46,335 nucleotides of DNA, from the NCBI GenBank assembly GCA_021847505.1, contig JAJZEO010000040.1, positions 1 to 46,335 on the forward strand, written 5' to 3'. Below the pieces are notes generated by a model, which was not told the DNA's origin, did not search any database, and saw only the letters and a list, made by a program, of their open reading frames with translations. A program made the translations under genes and the position numbers. Below, piece by piece: positions 1-8,799 of this stretch (within the stretch, counting starts at the first letter, position 1; every line of letters begins with the position of its first letter). Origin of the DNA: a bacterium (GTDB lineage: Bacteria; Chlamydiota; Chlamydiia; Chlamydiales; 2-12-FULL-49-11).

Positions 1-305
1 AGTTTAATCCTGCTGCTGCCACTTTCTTTGATGATCTCTTCGATAAGTGCGGTACATGCTTGTCGAGGAACACCATTAATTAAAACCGAACAAGAACCGC
101 ATACTTCCTCAAGACAAGCCATTTCCCAAACGACAGGCTCAACCTTCTTCCCTTCTTTAGTCACAGGATTTTTCTGGATCTCCATGAGAGCAGAGACAAT
201 ATTCATCCCCTCCATTCGCTCAAGCTCGAACTCCTCCCAAAACTGATCGCCGGGTACACCACGAAAGATTTTTAAGGTAAAGGCACCTTTTGTTGATCCG
301 TTCAT
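1..305 (-). CDS. sdhB: Succinate dehydrogenase iron-sulfur subunit, N-terminal part (cut by window edge)
   Basis: Electron-transfer subunit of succinate dehydrogenase (complex II), which passes electrons from the SdhA flavin to membrane quinone. Only the first ~101 residues lie in the window. The plant-type 2Fe-2S ferredoxin motif is visible: a Cys near residue 64, then the block CGSCSVLINGVPRQAC (residues 70-85). The C-terminal 4Fe-4S/3Fe-4S domain would lie beyond base 1. The start ATG (303-305) overlaps the sdhA stop (302-304) as ATGA, so translation is coupled and the order is sdhC-sdhA-sdhB. Function is firm from the motif plus the neighbours; the rest of the gene cannot be judged. Confidence 0.95.
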   Translation of the reverse strand, partial: MNGSTKGAFTLKIFRGVPGDQFWEEFELERMEGMNIVSALMEIQKNPVTKEGKKVEPVVWEMACLEEVCGSCSVLINGVPRQACTALIEEIIKESGSSRIK

Positions 306-2212
306 CTGCAATAATCCTGTTCTGTCACTAAAGGAATTTTATCGGGCATATTTTTGAGCGTAGGCTTCACTTTTTTTGCCTTTGTATAATCCCTTTTTAT
401 AGGGTCAAGATGCCTAGTGTCAATGGGAAGATAGGAAATCACTGGCTCATCTTGACTCGGATCATACGAAGCAATGGTTGTCTTTAGCCAATTTTCATCA
501 TTCCGCTCTGGAAATTCTGGCTTAAAATGAGATCCTCTAAACTCATCGCGTAGTAATGCTCCTTTAGCTATGCAAAGAGCAATATCTAGCATGTATTCAA
601 ACTGATTAGCAAACTGATAGGTTTGATTCAGAATGGGCCCTTTATCATCCAGCGTGATTCTTCTAGCGCGGTCTTTAAGTTCCTTTATTTTCTCAATCGC
701 GTGAGCTAGCCCTCGATTGCTTCTTCTGACGGTACACTCGGCTATCATAACATCAGCAAGCTCATCATGTAACTTATGTACATTCTCGCCGCCGTCCCTC
801 TCAAGAAGATCTTGTTTGATGGCGATTTCCCTTGCTTCAGCCTCTTCGAAGATCTTATAAGAGACATCCTCATAAGGTTTTTCCTTATTCGAAGCAAAAC
901 GATCGACTTCGTTGGCAGCGACCATTCCACTGTAGATGCATGATAAAAGGGAATTAGCTCCTAATCGATTCGCTCCATGATAAAGAAAATCACATTCCCC
1001 TGCAGCAAAAAGCCCTGGGATATTGGTCATGTGTCTATATCTTTCTTCCCTGTCAGGATCGCCTGTAGCAGGAAAATCTACCCAAATGCCCCCCATGGTG
1101 TAGTGGACAGCAGGGAAGATTTTCATGGGCACTTTTCGAGGATCTTCTCCAGTAAATTTAGTGTAAATATCGAGAATCGATTCTAATTTGTGGTGCACAG
1201 AAGGATCCAAATGGGTCAAATCAAGGTAGACCTGCTTTTTCCCCTCAACGCCAAGTCCCGCTTCAACCACATTGATGATCTCTCGCGAAGCTACATCGCG
1301 AGGCACAAGATTTCCAAAAGCAGGATAAAGCTCTTCCAGAAAGTACCAAGGTTGACCAGTCTGACCACACACAATCTCAGATCCATCAGGGCCGATGATT
1401 TTCTTAGAAGAATCTCCATGTACCCAAATGCGCCCCCCTTCTCCACGCGCTGATTCCGACATGAGTCTCAATTTATCAACTCCAGGAATCGCCGTAGGAT
1501 GAACCTGAATGAATTCCGGGTTAGCAATCTTCACTCCCTGCCTGAATAACCGGCCATTGGCAGCACCTGTGCAAATTGTCGAATTCGTCGAGTACTTAAA
1601 AATCATCCCGTTGCCCCCTGTCGCAATGACAACTCCATCGGCTTTGAGGGAAGTAATTTGCATGGTGAAGAGGTCGGTCATCACAATGCCATGGCAAACG
1701 CCATCGTCATCGATGATGGCCCGGTTAAATTCATGGTGCTCAAATTTTTCCACCATTCCCATTGATTCGTAACGTCGAACTCGTTCGTCGAGTGCATAAA
1801 GCAACTGCTGTCCTGTCGAGGCTCCAGCAAAAGCCGTCCGTTTATAGAGAGTTCCCCCAAAACGACGAAAATCGATCGATCCATCTTGTTTTCTGTTAAA
1901 AGGAACGCCCAATCGATCGAGCATCATGATCAGTGCAGGGCCATTGGCACACATTTCTACAATGGGTGGTTGATCGCCAAGAAAGTCTCCACCTTTAATC
2001 GTGTCATAGGCATGGATATCAGTTGAATCCTCTTCGCCCATCAGGTTAATGGCGATATTGATCCCCCCTTGAGCACAAACAGAATGGGATCTCTTGACTT
2101 TAGTCAGAGAAATTAATTTGACTTTGCACCCCTGCTGGGCACACTTCATCGCACAAGCAAGGCCTGCAAGCCCCCCCCCTACAACGACAATCTCTTTCTC
2201 TTTGCGTACCAT
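302..2212 (-). CDS. sdhA: Succinate dehydrogenase flavoprotein subunit
   Basis: Catalytic subunit oxidising succinate to fumarate in the TCA cycle at the cytoplasmic face of the inner membrane. The 636 residues are full length. Visible are the FAD dinucleotide motif GGGLAG (12-17), the covalent-FAD histidine H43 in RSHSVCAQGG, the HPTAIPG substrate-site segment and the RGEGGRIW active-site Arg region. The overall look is of the Bacillus/Chlamydia type with a five-helix SdhC partner. The ATG at 2212 is preceded by an AGGA-type ribosome site and follows the sdhC stop by 6 bases. It overlaps sdhB by 4 bases. No defect is seen. Confidence 0.97.
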   Translation of the reverse strand: MVRKEKEIVVVGGGLAGLACAMKCAQQGCKVKLISLTKVKRSHSVCAQGGINIAINLMGEEDSTDIHAYDTIKGGDFLGDQPPIVEMCANGPALIMMLDRLGVPFNRKQDGSIDFRRFGGTLYKRTAFAGASTGQQLLYALDERVRRYESMGMVEKFEHHEFNRAIIDDDGVCHGIVMTDLFTMQITSLKADGVVIATGGNGMIFKYSTNSTICTGAANGRLFRQGVKIANPEFIQVHPTAIPGVDKLRLMSESARGEGGRIWVHGDSSKKIIGPDGSEIVCGQTGQPWYFLEELYPAFGNLVPRDVASREIINVVEAGLGVEGKKQVYLDLTHLDPSVHHKLESILDIYTKFTGEDPRKVPMKIFPAVHYTMGGIWVDFPATGDPDREERYRHMTNIPGLFAAGECDFLYHGANRLGANSLLSCIYSGMVAANEVDRFASNKEKPYEDVSYKIFEEAEAREIAIKQDLLERDGGENVHKLHDELADVMIAECTVRRSNRGLAHAIEKIKELKDRARRITLDDKGPILNQTYQFANQFEYMLDIALCIAKGALLRDEFRGSHFKPEFPERNDENWLKTTIASYDPSQDEPVISYLPIDTRHLDPIKRDYTKAKKVKPTLKNMPDKIPLVTEQDYCR

Positions 2213-2218
2213 AAGATC

Positions 2219-3235
2219 CTAAAATGAGAGGAAAAAGGTTCCCCAAATAGCCATCAGCCCTAAACATCCAAAGATAAACATCAGTCCAAGAGAGAAATTT
2301 TTCATCGACGATTGCGACTGCCTTGATAAAATTAATCCCCATGTAATCAAAAAGGTCCACAAACCGTTAAATCCATGGAAAACTGCAGCAAAGACAAACA
2401 GTGTATATAAAACACACATAGTCACACTTTGAAAAGCTTCCCTAACATTCAATAGTTCAAGAGCTCCGAAACTTTGCGACACTGCAATCACTTGCTTCTC
2501 TTGAATTGTCCTCTTTTCTAATCCGCGGATATGTTCCCTTAAGAGCTCGTATTTCTGCAAGCTTTGATAGACATTGTCCATCTCGGAATTGTAGACTTCG
2601 CCTGTCTGGTGTTCCCTGGTTTCTTGGAGCAGCTCTTTCTTTCGCGCCTCAACAAGACTGATCTTATGGCCCAGCTTCGCATATTCCTCTTTCTCATGAT
2701 CAATGGCATTTTGATCATACAACTTTACATTCAACCTATCTGCTACAGAGTAAAGGAGAGGATCCACCTTGAGTCTTGCGTAATAGCGCACCTGGTCGCT
2801 CCATCGATATTTATAGGGATAATCAATGAAACGCATTTGAACCACATGGAGAACAATTCCTATAAGCAAAATCCATGCAGTAATTCGCTGCCACGTGTAA
2901 GCGATATTTCTCCCATACTTCAGTGCTGGTTTTGCTCCACTTGAACTACGTGAATTAGACCTACTTGAAAATGAGTAATAGATCCCAAAACCAGCATGAT
3001 ACAAAATCGGGATCCCTAATAAACCCACTTCAATTGCTTGCAAATAAGGGATATTGCGCAACCAATCGACTGTATTGACAAACCAGATTCCATTGTTTCC
3101 AAAAAAAAGGGCGACTTGTGAATTAGTGAACAAATGTTCAATCAGAAAAATCAAAAACCACAAACCCATTAAAGAATGTAGCCGTTTATAGACAAATTCT
3201 CTGGGGACAGGGAGGGGTTTTGCATAGGCTGTCAA
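2219..3235 (-). CDS. sdhC: Succinate dehydrogenase cytochrome b558-type membrane anchor
   Basis: Membrane anchor that binds haem and quinone for complex II. The 338 residues contain about five hydrophobic helices with His residues in them (for example H20, H34 and the segments ILYHAGFG, IVLHVVQ and VFHGFNG), as expected for a b558 family member. Between the third and fourth helix (roughly residues 157-250) there is a long charged, coiled-coil-like insertion, making it much longer than the ~200-residue Bacillus protein. The start is a TTG (3233-3235) with a clear AGAGGT ribosome site 6 bases upstream; no better ATG precedes the first helix. It lies 33 bases downstream of tatD and is probably co-transcribed with it. 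Confidence 0.9.
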   Translation of the reverse strand: MTAYAKPLPVPREFVYKRLHSLMGLWFLIFLIEHLFTNSQVALFFGNNGIWFVNTVDWLRNIPYLQAIEVGLLGIPILYHAGFGIYYSFSSRSNSRSSSGAKPALKYGRNIAYTWQRITAWILLIGIVLHVVQMRFIDYPYKYRWSDQVRYYARLKVDPLLYSVADRLNVKLYDQNAIDHEKEEYAKLGHKISLVEARKKELLQETREHQTGEVYNSEMDNVYQSLQKYELLREHIRGLEKRTIQEKQVIAVSQSFGALELLNVREAFQSVTMCVLYTLFVFAAVFHGFNGLWTFLITWGLILSRQSQSSMKNFSLGLMFIFGCLGLMAIWGTFFLSF

Positions 3236-3268
3236 GTCTTTACCTCTGTTACAATCCGTTAACCGTAT

Positions 3269-4069
3269 CTAAATATTATCGCAAATCTGAAAAAAGGAAC
3301 ATGAATTTTTTGAAGTTTCCGCACAAACCTGCTCTAAAGAAACCCCCTTAATTCTAGCAATTTCTTCTGCTACTTCCTCGAGATAACTGGGTTCATTCAT
3401 TTGTCCTCTTTTCCGCTGAGGGGCAAGATACGGAGAATCTGTTTCTATTTGTAGGTGCTCTAGAGGAATTTCCTTCACGACTTCGCGCAGATCCTCTGAT
3501 TTTTTGAAGGTCACGATTCCACTAATGGAGATATGCCATCCTCGTTCAATCGCCTGCCTAGCATGGTGGGCCTTGCCTGTAAAACAGTGCAAAAGACATT
3601 TAGGACGAACTGGCTGCTCATCTGCCATTCGGAATAATTCATTAAAAACATCGTCCCCGCGAGAATGAATGACTACATTTAAACCAGAACGTCTTGCTAA
3701 TTCAAAATATCTCTGCAAAAAGATCTTTTGTAAGTCGCGTCTAGAATGTTCATAGTAATAATCAAGACCCGTTTCTCCTATGGCAACAAGCTTTTCTTCC
3801 TTGGCTGCTTTTTGTACCAAAGGAAAAAAGCTCTCTCCTTGAGTTTCTACATCATGAGGAGTTGTCGCTGCCGTATTATAAATAATTCCAGGGTATTTTT
3901 TGGCAAGCTCAATCCCCCTTTCGAGTGTTTCCTTACAGGTCGCGATATTGACCATCTTTTTCACACCCTGAGTTATTGCTCTCTCAATGATTTGATCAAC
4001 ATGAGGATAAAGCTCATCTGAAGTGAGATGTGCATGCGAATCGATCTTGACAAATTGGGTCTGTGCCAT
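3269..4069 (-). CDS. tatD: TatD-family metal-dependent 3'-5' DNase
   Basis: Cytoplasmic metallo-nuclease of the amidohydrolase/TIM-barrel TatD family, implicated in DNA repair and DNA turnover. All expected ligands are present in order in 266 residues: HxH in SHAHL (near residue 12), Glu in IGETGLDYY, His in VIHSRG, His in LLHCFTG and Asp in IETDSPYLAP. Length is typical. The same neighbourhood (tatD beside sdhC) is a chlamydial arrangement. The start ATG is only 11 bases from the start of the divergent tolQ/exbB gene, so its promoter must lie inside that gene. No strong ribosome site is visible. Confidence 0.93.
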   Translation of the reverse strand: MAQTQFVKIDSHAHLTSDELYPHVDQIIERAITQGVKKMVNIATCKETLERGIELAKKYPGIIYNTAATTPHDVETQGESFFPLVQKAAKEEKLVAIGETGLDYYYEHSRRDLQKIFLQRYFELARRSGLNVVIHSRGDDVFNELFRMADEQPVRPKCLLHCFTGKAHHARQAIERGWHISISGIVTFKKSEDLREVVKEIPLEHLQIETDSPYLAPQRKRGQMNEPSYLEEVAEEIARIKGVSLEQVCAETSKNSCSFFQICDNI

Positions 4070-4080
4070 ATACTTAGCTC

Positions 4081-4818
4081 ATGAATGTAATATTTCAAGC
4101 ATTTTTCACTTCTGATTTTTTTGGAAAGCTGATTTTTATCGGACTCTTTCTCCTATCAGGAGTCACCTGGGTCGTTTTACTTCAGAAGTTTTTTCAGTAT
4201 AGGACTGTACGAAAAGAAGCAAATAAGTTGCAAGCCCTCGTTGCAAAAGCAGGGAGCAATGTCCTCTCATTTGATCCTTCCAAAATTGCTCCAGAAGAAC
4301 TTGAGAAAGAAACCACAAACCCCTTCCTTGTAATTTTGAATTCGATAAAAGAAAAAACGGTAGAGATCCTCGACAAGAACCACTTTTTCACTCTGAAAAA
4401 TTCTCTAAACAAACAAGAATCGGTTTTTCTTTCTCGTGCCGATTTAGAACATCTCGAGGCAAGAGCCCAAATCACCCTTTCCAACGAAGCAAAGCGGCTA
4501 GAAAAAAACCTTTTCGTCCTTTCTACCATCGCCCCCTTAGCACCTTTCGTAGGTCTACTGGGAACTGTATGGGGCATCTTAGTTTCACTCAATGAAATGC
4601 AAAAAGAAGCCGTGACACATGCAAATGCAGCTGTACTTAGCGGCTTGACCACAGCACTGGCTACGACTGTCATCGGTCTTTTGATTGCCATTCCTGCTTT
4701 AATTTCTTATAATTATTTGCGCAATCAACTCAAAGATGTATGCACCGACATGGAGGATTTTTCAAGTTTACTCCTCTCTTCCATTGAGCTCCAATACAGA
4801 AAAGTAGATATCTCATAG
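4081..4818 (+). CDS. exbB: TolQ/ExbB-family proton channel subunit
   Basis: Inner-membrane proton-channel component that, with ExbD/TolR, energises a TolA/TonB-like protein. Of 245 residues, an N-terminal helix (about 14-36) is followed by a charged cytoplasmic domain and then two helices in the conserved MotA/TolQ/ExbB region. This includes LSTIAPLAPFVGLLGTVWGI and a TTALATTVIGLLIAIPA segment, the family hallmark for the pore helices. It is the first gene of a six-gene plus-strand Tol-Pal operon. Its ATG sits 11 bases from the divergent tatD start and has no evident ribosome site. TolQ versus ExbB cannot be separated by sequence here; the operon with tolB and pal favours a Tol role. Confidence 0.93.
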   Translation: MNVIFQAFFTSDFFGKLIFIGLFLLSGVTWVVLLQKFFQYRTVRKEANKLQALVAKAGSNVLSFDPSKIAPEELEKETTNPFLVILNSIKEKTVEILDKNHFFTLKNSLNKQESVFLSRADLEHLEARAQITLSNEAKRLEKNLFVLSTIAPLAPFVGLLGTVWGILVSLNEMQKEAVTHANAAVLSGLTTALATTVIGLLIAIPALISYNYLRNQLKDVCTDMEDFSSLLLSSIELQYRKVDIS

Positions 4819-4831
4819 CGAGGAATTAACG

Positions 4832-5254
4832 ATGCGACGAAAGCGCTTTAGCTTAAGTATCGTAGAAAATATCGGTGATTCGATCAATCTAACCCCCATG
4901 ATTGATGTTCTTCTTGTCACATTGATTTTATTCATTTTGATCGCCCCCCTGATCGATTTGGATCACGTGCAATTGGCTCCCAAAGGCACCCAAACAGACG
5001 AATTTGCTTCCGTTAATCCTAATCGTCCGCTAAAGATCTTTGTCCACAAAGATGATACTATTTGGCTTGGCAAACACCTCTTGTCGTTAGAAGCACTAGA
5101 AGCGACTCTCAATGAACTGGGCAAAGTGCATCCCAATGAAATCCCCGAACTCTACTGCGACGAAAAGGCCTCTTTTGGCACCTACCAAAGGATTAAAAAC
5201 GCCGTAGAAGAGGCTGGCTTTGAACAGCTTGACGTAATTTTAAAGCGAGAATGA
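4832..5254 (+). CDS. exbD: ExbD/TolR-family biopolymer transport protein
   Basis: Partner of the TolQ/ExbB channel; one N-terminal transmembrane helix and a periplasmic domain. In 140 residues the family signature NLTPMIDVLLVTLILFIL (about 19-36) contains the membrane Asp (D25) required for proton coupling. The periplasmic part ends in a short alpha/beta domain with a conserved-looking region around residues 110-138. It begins 14 bases after exbB with a GAGGA ribosome site and ends with an ATGA overlap into the TolA/TonB-like gene. Confidence 0.93.
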   Translation: MRRKRFSLSIVENIGDSINLTPMIDVLLVTLILFILIAPLIDLDHVQLAPKGTQTDEFASVNPNRPLKIFVHKDDTIWLGKHLLSLEALEATLNELGKVHPNEIPELYCDEKASFGTYQRIKNAVEEAGFEQLDVILKRE

Positions 5255-5952
5255 AAAAAGAACAAATTAAAATTGCTCTGATTACGTTAGCGGTTCACTC
5301 GTGTTATCTTTTCATGTTCCCTGCTTCGCTTCATCTGAAAGACCCCCCTCAAAAAAAACCCGAGCTCCGCATAGTGACTAAAGAGATCATTCCACCCAAA
5401 ACCCTTGCTGTAAAGGTCACCCCTGCACCCTTACCTTTACCATTAATGCATGTTGCAGAAAAACCGACACCGACCAAACCTTTGGCAACGCTTCCCAAGA
5501 ATAAAGATCTACCAAAAAAGATCCTAAAAAAGAAACCTTCTAAACAAACTCCGAAACAAACGGCAAAACCAACTGCGAAACCAGTCAAATCGGTTCGAGG
5601 AAAGTTGGAAAAAAATGTAGCTAAAATCCAACAAAACAACACTCCTACTCCCCCTCCTCTGCTTACTTCTTCTGTAGCTACAGCTGAATTGATCCAGGGG
5701 GATGAAAAATATCACTACTTATCCGTTGTATCTTCACAACTTCAAGAATGGTTGATTCTTCCTGAAAAAGGAGAAGTAAAGTTAACAATCACTGTACAAC
5801 CAAATGGAAAGATTGCTAACATTAAGGCACTCTCCTCAGAGAGTGAAAAAAATCTCGAGTATCTTAAACATGTACTCGAAGGTGTACAGCTGCCTGTGTA
5901 TGATAAAAATGAGGAGATTACATTTACCGTCACGTTTTGTGATGAAAAATGA
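5251..5952 (+). CDS. TonB/TolA-like periplasm-spanning protein
   Basis: Predicted energy-transducing arm between the ExbB/ExbD motor and the outer envelope. It has 233 residues: a short cytoplasmic start and one membrane segment (about 8-25), then a Pro/Lys-rich extended linker with PKK, KPT and KPTAKPVK-type repeats (about 30-130). A small C-terminal alpha/beta domain follows (about 150-233) with the GEVKLTITVQPNGKI pattern seen in TonB/TolA C-termini. Its place between exbD and tolB is where TolA stands in other bacteria. Overall similarity to classical TolA is low, so no symbol is given. It overlaps exbD by 4 bases. Confidence 0.8.
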   Translation: MKKEQIKIALITLAVHSCYLFMFPASLHLKDPPQKKPELRIVTKEIIPPKTLAVKVTPAPLPLPLMHVAEKPTPTKPLATLPKNKDLPKKILKKKPSKQTPKQTAKPTAKPVKSVRGKLEKNVAKIQQNNTPTPPPLLTSSVATAELIQGDEKYHYLSVVSSQLQEWLILPEKGEVKLTITVQPNGKIANIKALSSESEKNLEYLKHVLEGVQLPVYDKNEEITFTVTFCDEK

Positions 5953-5965
5953 GGGTAATTCATAA

Positions 5966-7312
5966 ATGCTAAAAAATCTACCGAAGCTGCTCTTTATCAT
6001 GTTCATCGGACTTCTTCAGGCGGAAGAAATTGTCGTTCATTTGCCCGTTGATAATGATAAAAATTGTCTCGTATATCTTGCAAAGTTGCGTCCTTGTGAA
6101 ATTCCTCTTCAGCAAACCATATTTGATACTCTAGTTTACGACATCTCACACAATGGTCGTACTACGTTGATCCCCATTAATGAAACTCTTCAATACACTG
6201 CACATCTTGACGATCCTGAAGAAGCTTTTAAAGTGAAAATATGGAAAGATGCTAATGCCCGCTATGTCATCGTTCCCAAAATTGTCAGGGGCGAGCTTCA
6301 AGTCAAAGTGTTTGACGTAAATACGGCTACTCTTAAGACGCTTCATCCCTACATGCTGACGGGTGATTTGTCACAAGATATGCGCGGATTGCACAAAATT
6401 AGCGATGTCATTCACGAAATCATGTACGGAACGCCAGGAATTGCTTCAAAGCGGATTCTCTATTCCTACCAACCTAAAGTGGATCCTGAAAGTCAAGTTT
6501 GGCATGCCGAAATTTGGGAAATGGAATACGACGGAAAGAATGCAAGACAAGTTACTGAAGAGAACCACTACACCATTTCTCCTTCTGTCTTTCCTCTGCC
6601 TTCTTCCGATAGCAACAACTACCACTTCATGTATGTCACTTACAAGCAAGGGCAGCCAAGGATTTACTTTGCCTCACGCAAAGCTCCCAAAGGAAGACCT
6701 CTAGTTCCATTGAGAGGCAATCAGCTATTACCAAGCTTTGCGAAAAAAGGCGATAAGATTGCCTTTATTTCCGATGTGGGAGGAAGAGCCGACTTGTTTG
6801 TTCAATCATTTAGCATTGAAAGGGGTGTTCTCGGAAAGCCTATTCAAGCCTATACTTTTCCAGGGGCTGTACAAGCCTCCCCTACCTTTAGCCCTGATGG
6901 ATCTAAACTCGCCTTTGTATGCGATAAAAGTGGAACTCCACGTGTATACTTAATCGACATTGCTGAAATTTCAAAAACGAGAAAAATCCCTGAAGCTGTT
7001 TTGATTTCGAAAAAGAATCGTGATAATACCGCCCCTTCATGGTCTCCTGATGGTAAAAAAATTGCCTATAGTGCTAAGATCAATGGTGTGCGCCAAATTT
7101 GGATTTATGATGTTGAAGCTGGGGAAGAATGGCAATTGACTGTCGGTTTAGGCGATAAAGAAAATCCAACGTGGGCCCCAGACAGTTTCCACTTGGCCTA
7201 TAATACGACTTCTCCCACGTTTGATATTTTTGTGTTAAACTTGGGACAACGAGAACCAAAGAAACTCACAGAGGGTCCAGGGAAAAAACACTACCCCACG
7301 TTTGAACAATAG
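5966..7312 (+). CDS. tolB: TolB periplasmic beta-propeller protein
   Basis: Periplasmic component of Tol-Pal that contacts Pal at the outer membrane. The 448 residues have a signal peptide ending near residue 19 (GLLQAEE) and an N-terminal alpha/beta domain. The C-terminal half is a six-bladed WD40-like PD40 propeller with repeated SPTFSPDGSKLAFV, APSWSPDGKKIAYS and NPTWAPDSFHLAYN motifs. Length is close to the E. coli protein (430). It follows the TolA/TonB-like gene by 13 bases, with GAGGG about 10 bases before the start, and pal follows 22 bases downstream. Confidence 0.95.
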   Translation: MLKNLPKLLFIMFIGLLQAEEIVVHLPVDNDKNCLVYLAKLRPCEIPLQQTIFDTLVYDISHNGRTTLIPINETLQYTAHLDDPEEAFKVKIWKDANARYVIVPKIVRGELQVKVFDVNTATLKTLHPYMLTGDLSQDMRGLHKISDVIHEIMYGTPGIASKRILYSYQPKVDPESQVWHAEIWEMEYDGKNARQVTEENHYTISPSVFPLPSSDSNNYHFMYVTYKQGQPRIYFASRKAPKGRPLVPLRGNQLLPSFAKKGDKIAFISDVGGRADLFVQSFSIERGVLGKPIQAYTFPGAVQASPTFSPDGSKLAFVCDKSGTPRVYLIDIAEISKTRKIPEAVLISKKNRDNTAPSWSPDGKKIAYSAKINGVRQIWIYDVEAGEEWQLTVGLGDKENPTWAPDSFHLAYNTTSPTFDIFVLNLGQREPKKLTEGPGKKHYPTFEQ

Positions 7313-7334
7313 GGAAATATACCCAGAGGGATTT

Positions 7335-8102
7335 ATGAAGCATATCGAAACAACTTGGAAAATTGGTTTTTTCATCACCAGCATCCGCCAATTTTTGCCT
7401 CCCTGCATCCCCTCTGTCTATCGTGCTCTTTCGTTGTTTTGCCTCATGATTTGCATGACAGGATGTCAGACACTCATGTTTTCTGATGCCTGGGAAAATA
7501 CTAAGACCGCATTTCGCTATCTACAACAAAGTGGAAAAGCCCTGGTCAACGCTGACAATGAATCGCGCCTTGTTTCGTCTAGGCAAGCTTTTTATGGAGA
7601 GTCTGAAGTTGATTTCATCCCCTTAAATGCATCCGATTTACAATCGAGTTATGTCGATTACGCGGTACCTCAAGCAAAAGAGGTTCCTGGAGAGATAGGT
7701 GGTGCTATACCCGGGATTGAAGCCTTCAAAACTCCAAGCAAAGCCTTAGCTTCAATTTTTTCAACCATTTACTTCAATACGGATCAGCATGTCCCGAAAT
7801 CCAAGGAGTCGTTTAATTCCCTCAATCGGATAGCTACCTATTTAAAGAAACATCCCACCTCTTACATTTTTATTGCAGGACACTGTGATGAAAGGGCTTC
7901 AGAAGCTTACAACCTCTCTTTAGGCACAAGACGTTCCAATTATGTGAGAAATTATCTCATCAAACAGGGTGTCCATCCGGACCAACTTTTCACCATTTCT
8001 TACGGAAAAGAGCGCCCTATTTCGAGCGGCCACTCAGAGAACAGCTGGGCAAAGAACCGCCGTACAGAATTCAAAATTTATGAAAAGAGGACAACATTAT
8101 GA
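7335..8102 (+). CDS. pal: Peptidoglycan-associated lipoprotein (OmpA-like C-terminus)
   Basis: Outer-membrane lipoprotein that ties the envelope to peptidoglycan. I chose the ATG at 7335 because AGAGGG sits 4 bases upstream; an upstream in-frame start would overlap tolB. The predicted protein has 255 residues. The N-terminus is long before a lipobox-like ICMTGC, unusual for a lipoprotein. The C-terminal OmpA-like domain (last ~110 residues) has the peptidoglycan-binding signature: IAGHCDERASEAYN followed by LGTRRS. The stop overlaps the next start as ATGA. In chlamydiae with little peptidoglycan, retention of the diaminopimelate-binding Asp/Arg residues is informative. Confidence 0.93.
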   Translation: MKHIETTWKIGFFITSIRQFLPPCIPSVYRALSLFCLMICMTGCQTLMFSDAWENTKTAFRYLQQSGKALVNADNESRLVSSRQAFYGESEVDFIPLNASDLQSSYVDYAVPQAKEVPGEIGGAIPGIEAFKTPSKALASIFSTIYFNTDQHVPKSKESFNSLNRIATYLKKHPTSYIFIAGHCDERASEAYNLSLGTRRSNYVRNYLIKQGVHPDQLFTISYGKERPISSGHSENSWAKNRRTEFKIYEKRTTL

Positions 8103-8773
8103 AGCCCTTGCCCCTAATAATTTTTTCGTCCCTCTGTCTCATTGGTTGTACAAGCTCTCCAATTCCCAAATCGGACAAGTACCAAATGGAGATCACCCTT
8201 CATAAAACGAGAGCCGACTTGGAAGAATTAAAGCATGACCTTCATTCACACAGAATGGAAACGAGCATTTTGGAAGGCAAAATGCTCAATCAAGAAGATT
8301 CCATGGCCGCCTTAAAAAAAGAAACTTACGACCAACACCAAGCGAAGCTAGACCATTATGCCCATCTCTTGAACGCCATTGAAAAACGATTAGCTGCTTG
8401 TGAACAAGAGCAGGAAGAGCTTTTACAAGGGCAACAAAAATTGACCCTTACAACACAAGAGATGCACCGCGCCATTGCCCAAAGCAAAGAAAAGATCAAT
8501 GAAATGGAGAAGACAATCGCTCAAGCAGCGAAGTCGATGGGTGATGTGGCCCGTCTGAAAAAGAGTGTGCAGCGTGTAAATCAAGCCATCGAGCAAAGCC
8601 ATAAAGAGCTGATTGTCGAATCATACCGGGTCAAATCGGGGGATACTTTAGAAGCCATTGCAAAGAACTACCATACCACGGTAGAGACCTTATTGAAGAT
8701 GAATCATCTCGAAAATGAACGGCTCTCTAACGGCCAAGAGCTTCTCGTGCCCCTGTCCGCCCTTTGCCAATAA
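8099..8773 (+). CDS. LysM-domain lipoprotein with coiled coil
   Basis: Exported lipoprotein of 224 residues. The lipobox LIGC lies at the end of a short signal peptide (residues 14-17). A long Gln/Lys/Glu-rich coiled coil spans about 28-165, and a C-terminal LysM module spans about 176-220 (YRVKSGDTLEAIAKNYHTTV, then NGQELLVP). LysM binds N-acetylglucosamine polymers such as peptidoglycan. It occupies the position of the chlamydial nlpD-like gene downstream of pal, but no M23 peptidase domain is present, so it is a binding or scaffolding protein rather than an NlpD-type activator. It overlaps pal by 4 bases and is the last gene of the Tol-Pal operon. Confidence 0.88.
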   Translation: MKPLPLIIFSSLCLIGCTSSPIPKSDKYQMEITLHKTRADLEELKHDLHSHRMETSILEGKMLNQEDSMAALKKETYDQHQAKLDHYAHLLNAIEKRLAACEQEQEELLQGQQKLTLTTQEMHRAIAQSKEKINEMEKTIAQAAKSMGDVARLKKSVQRVNQAIEQSHKELIVESYRVKSGDTLEAIAKNYHTTVETLLKMNHLENERLSNGQELLVPLSALCQ

Positions 8774-8799
8774 TATCCTGATCTGGCCGCAAAGAAAAA

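Noticed and set aside
4194-4691. Minus-strand 165-codon frame inside exbB
   Set aside because: Antisense to a well-conserved family; no ribosome site or family match.
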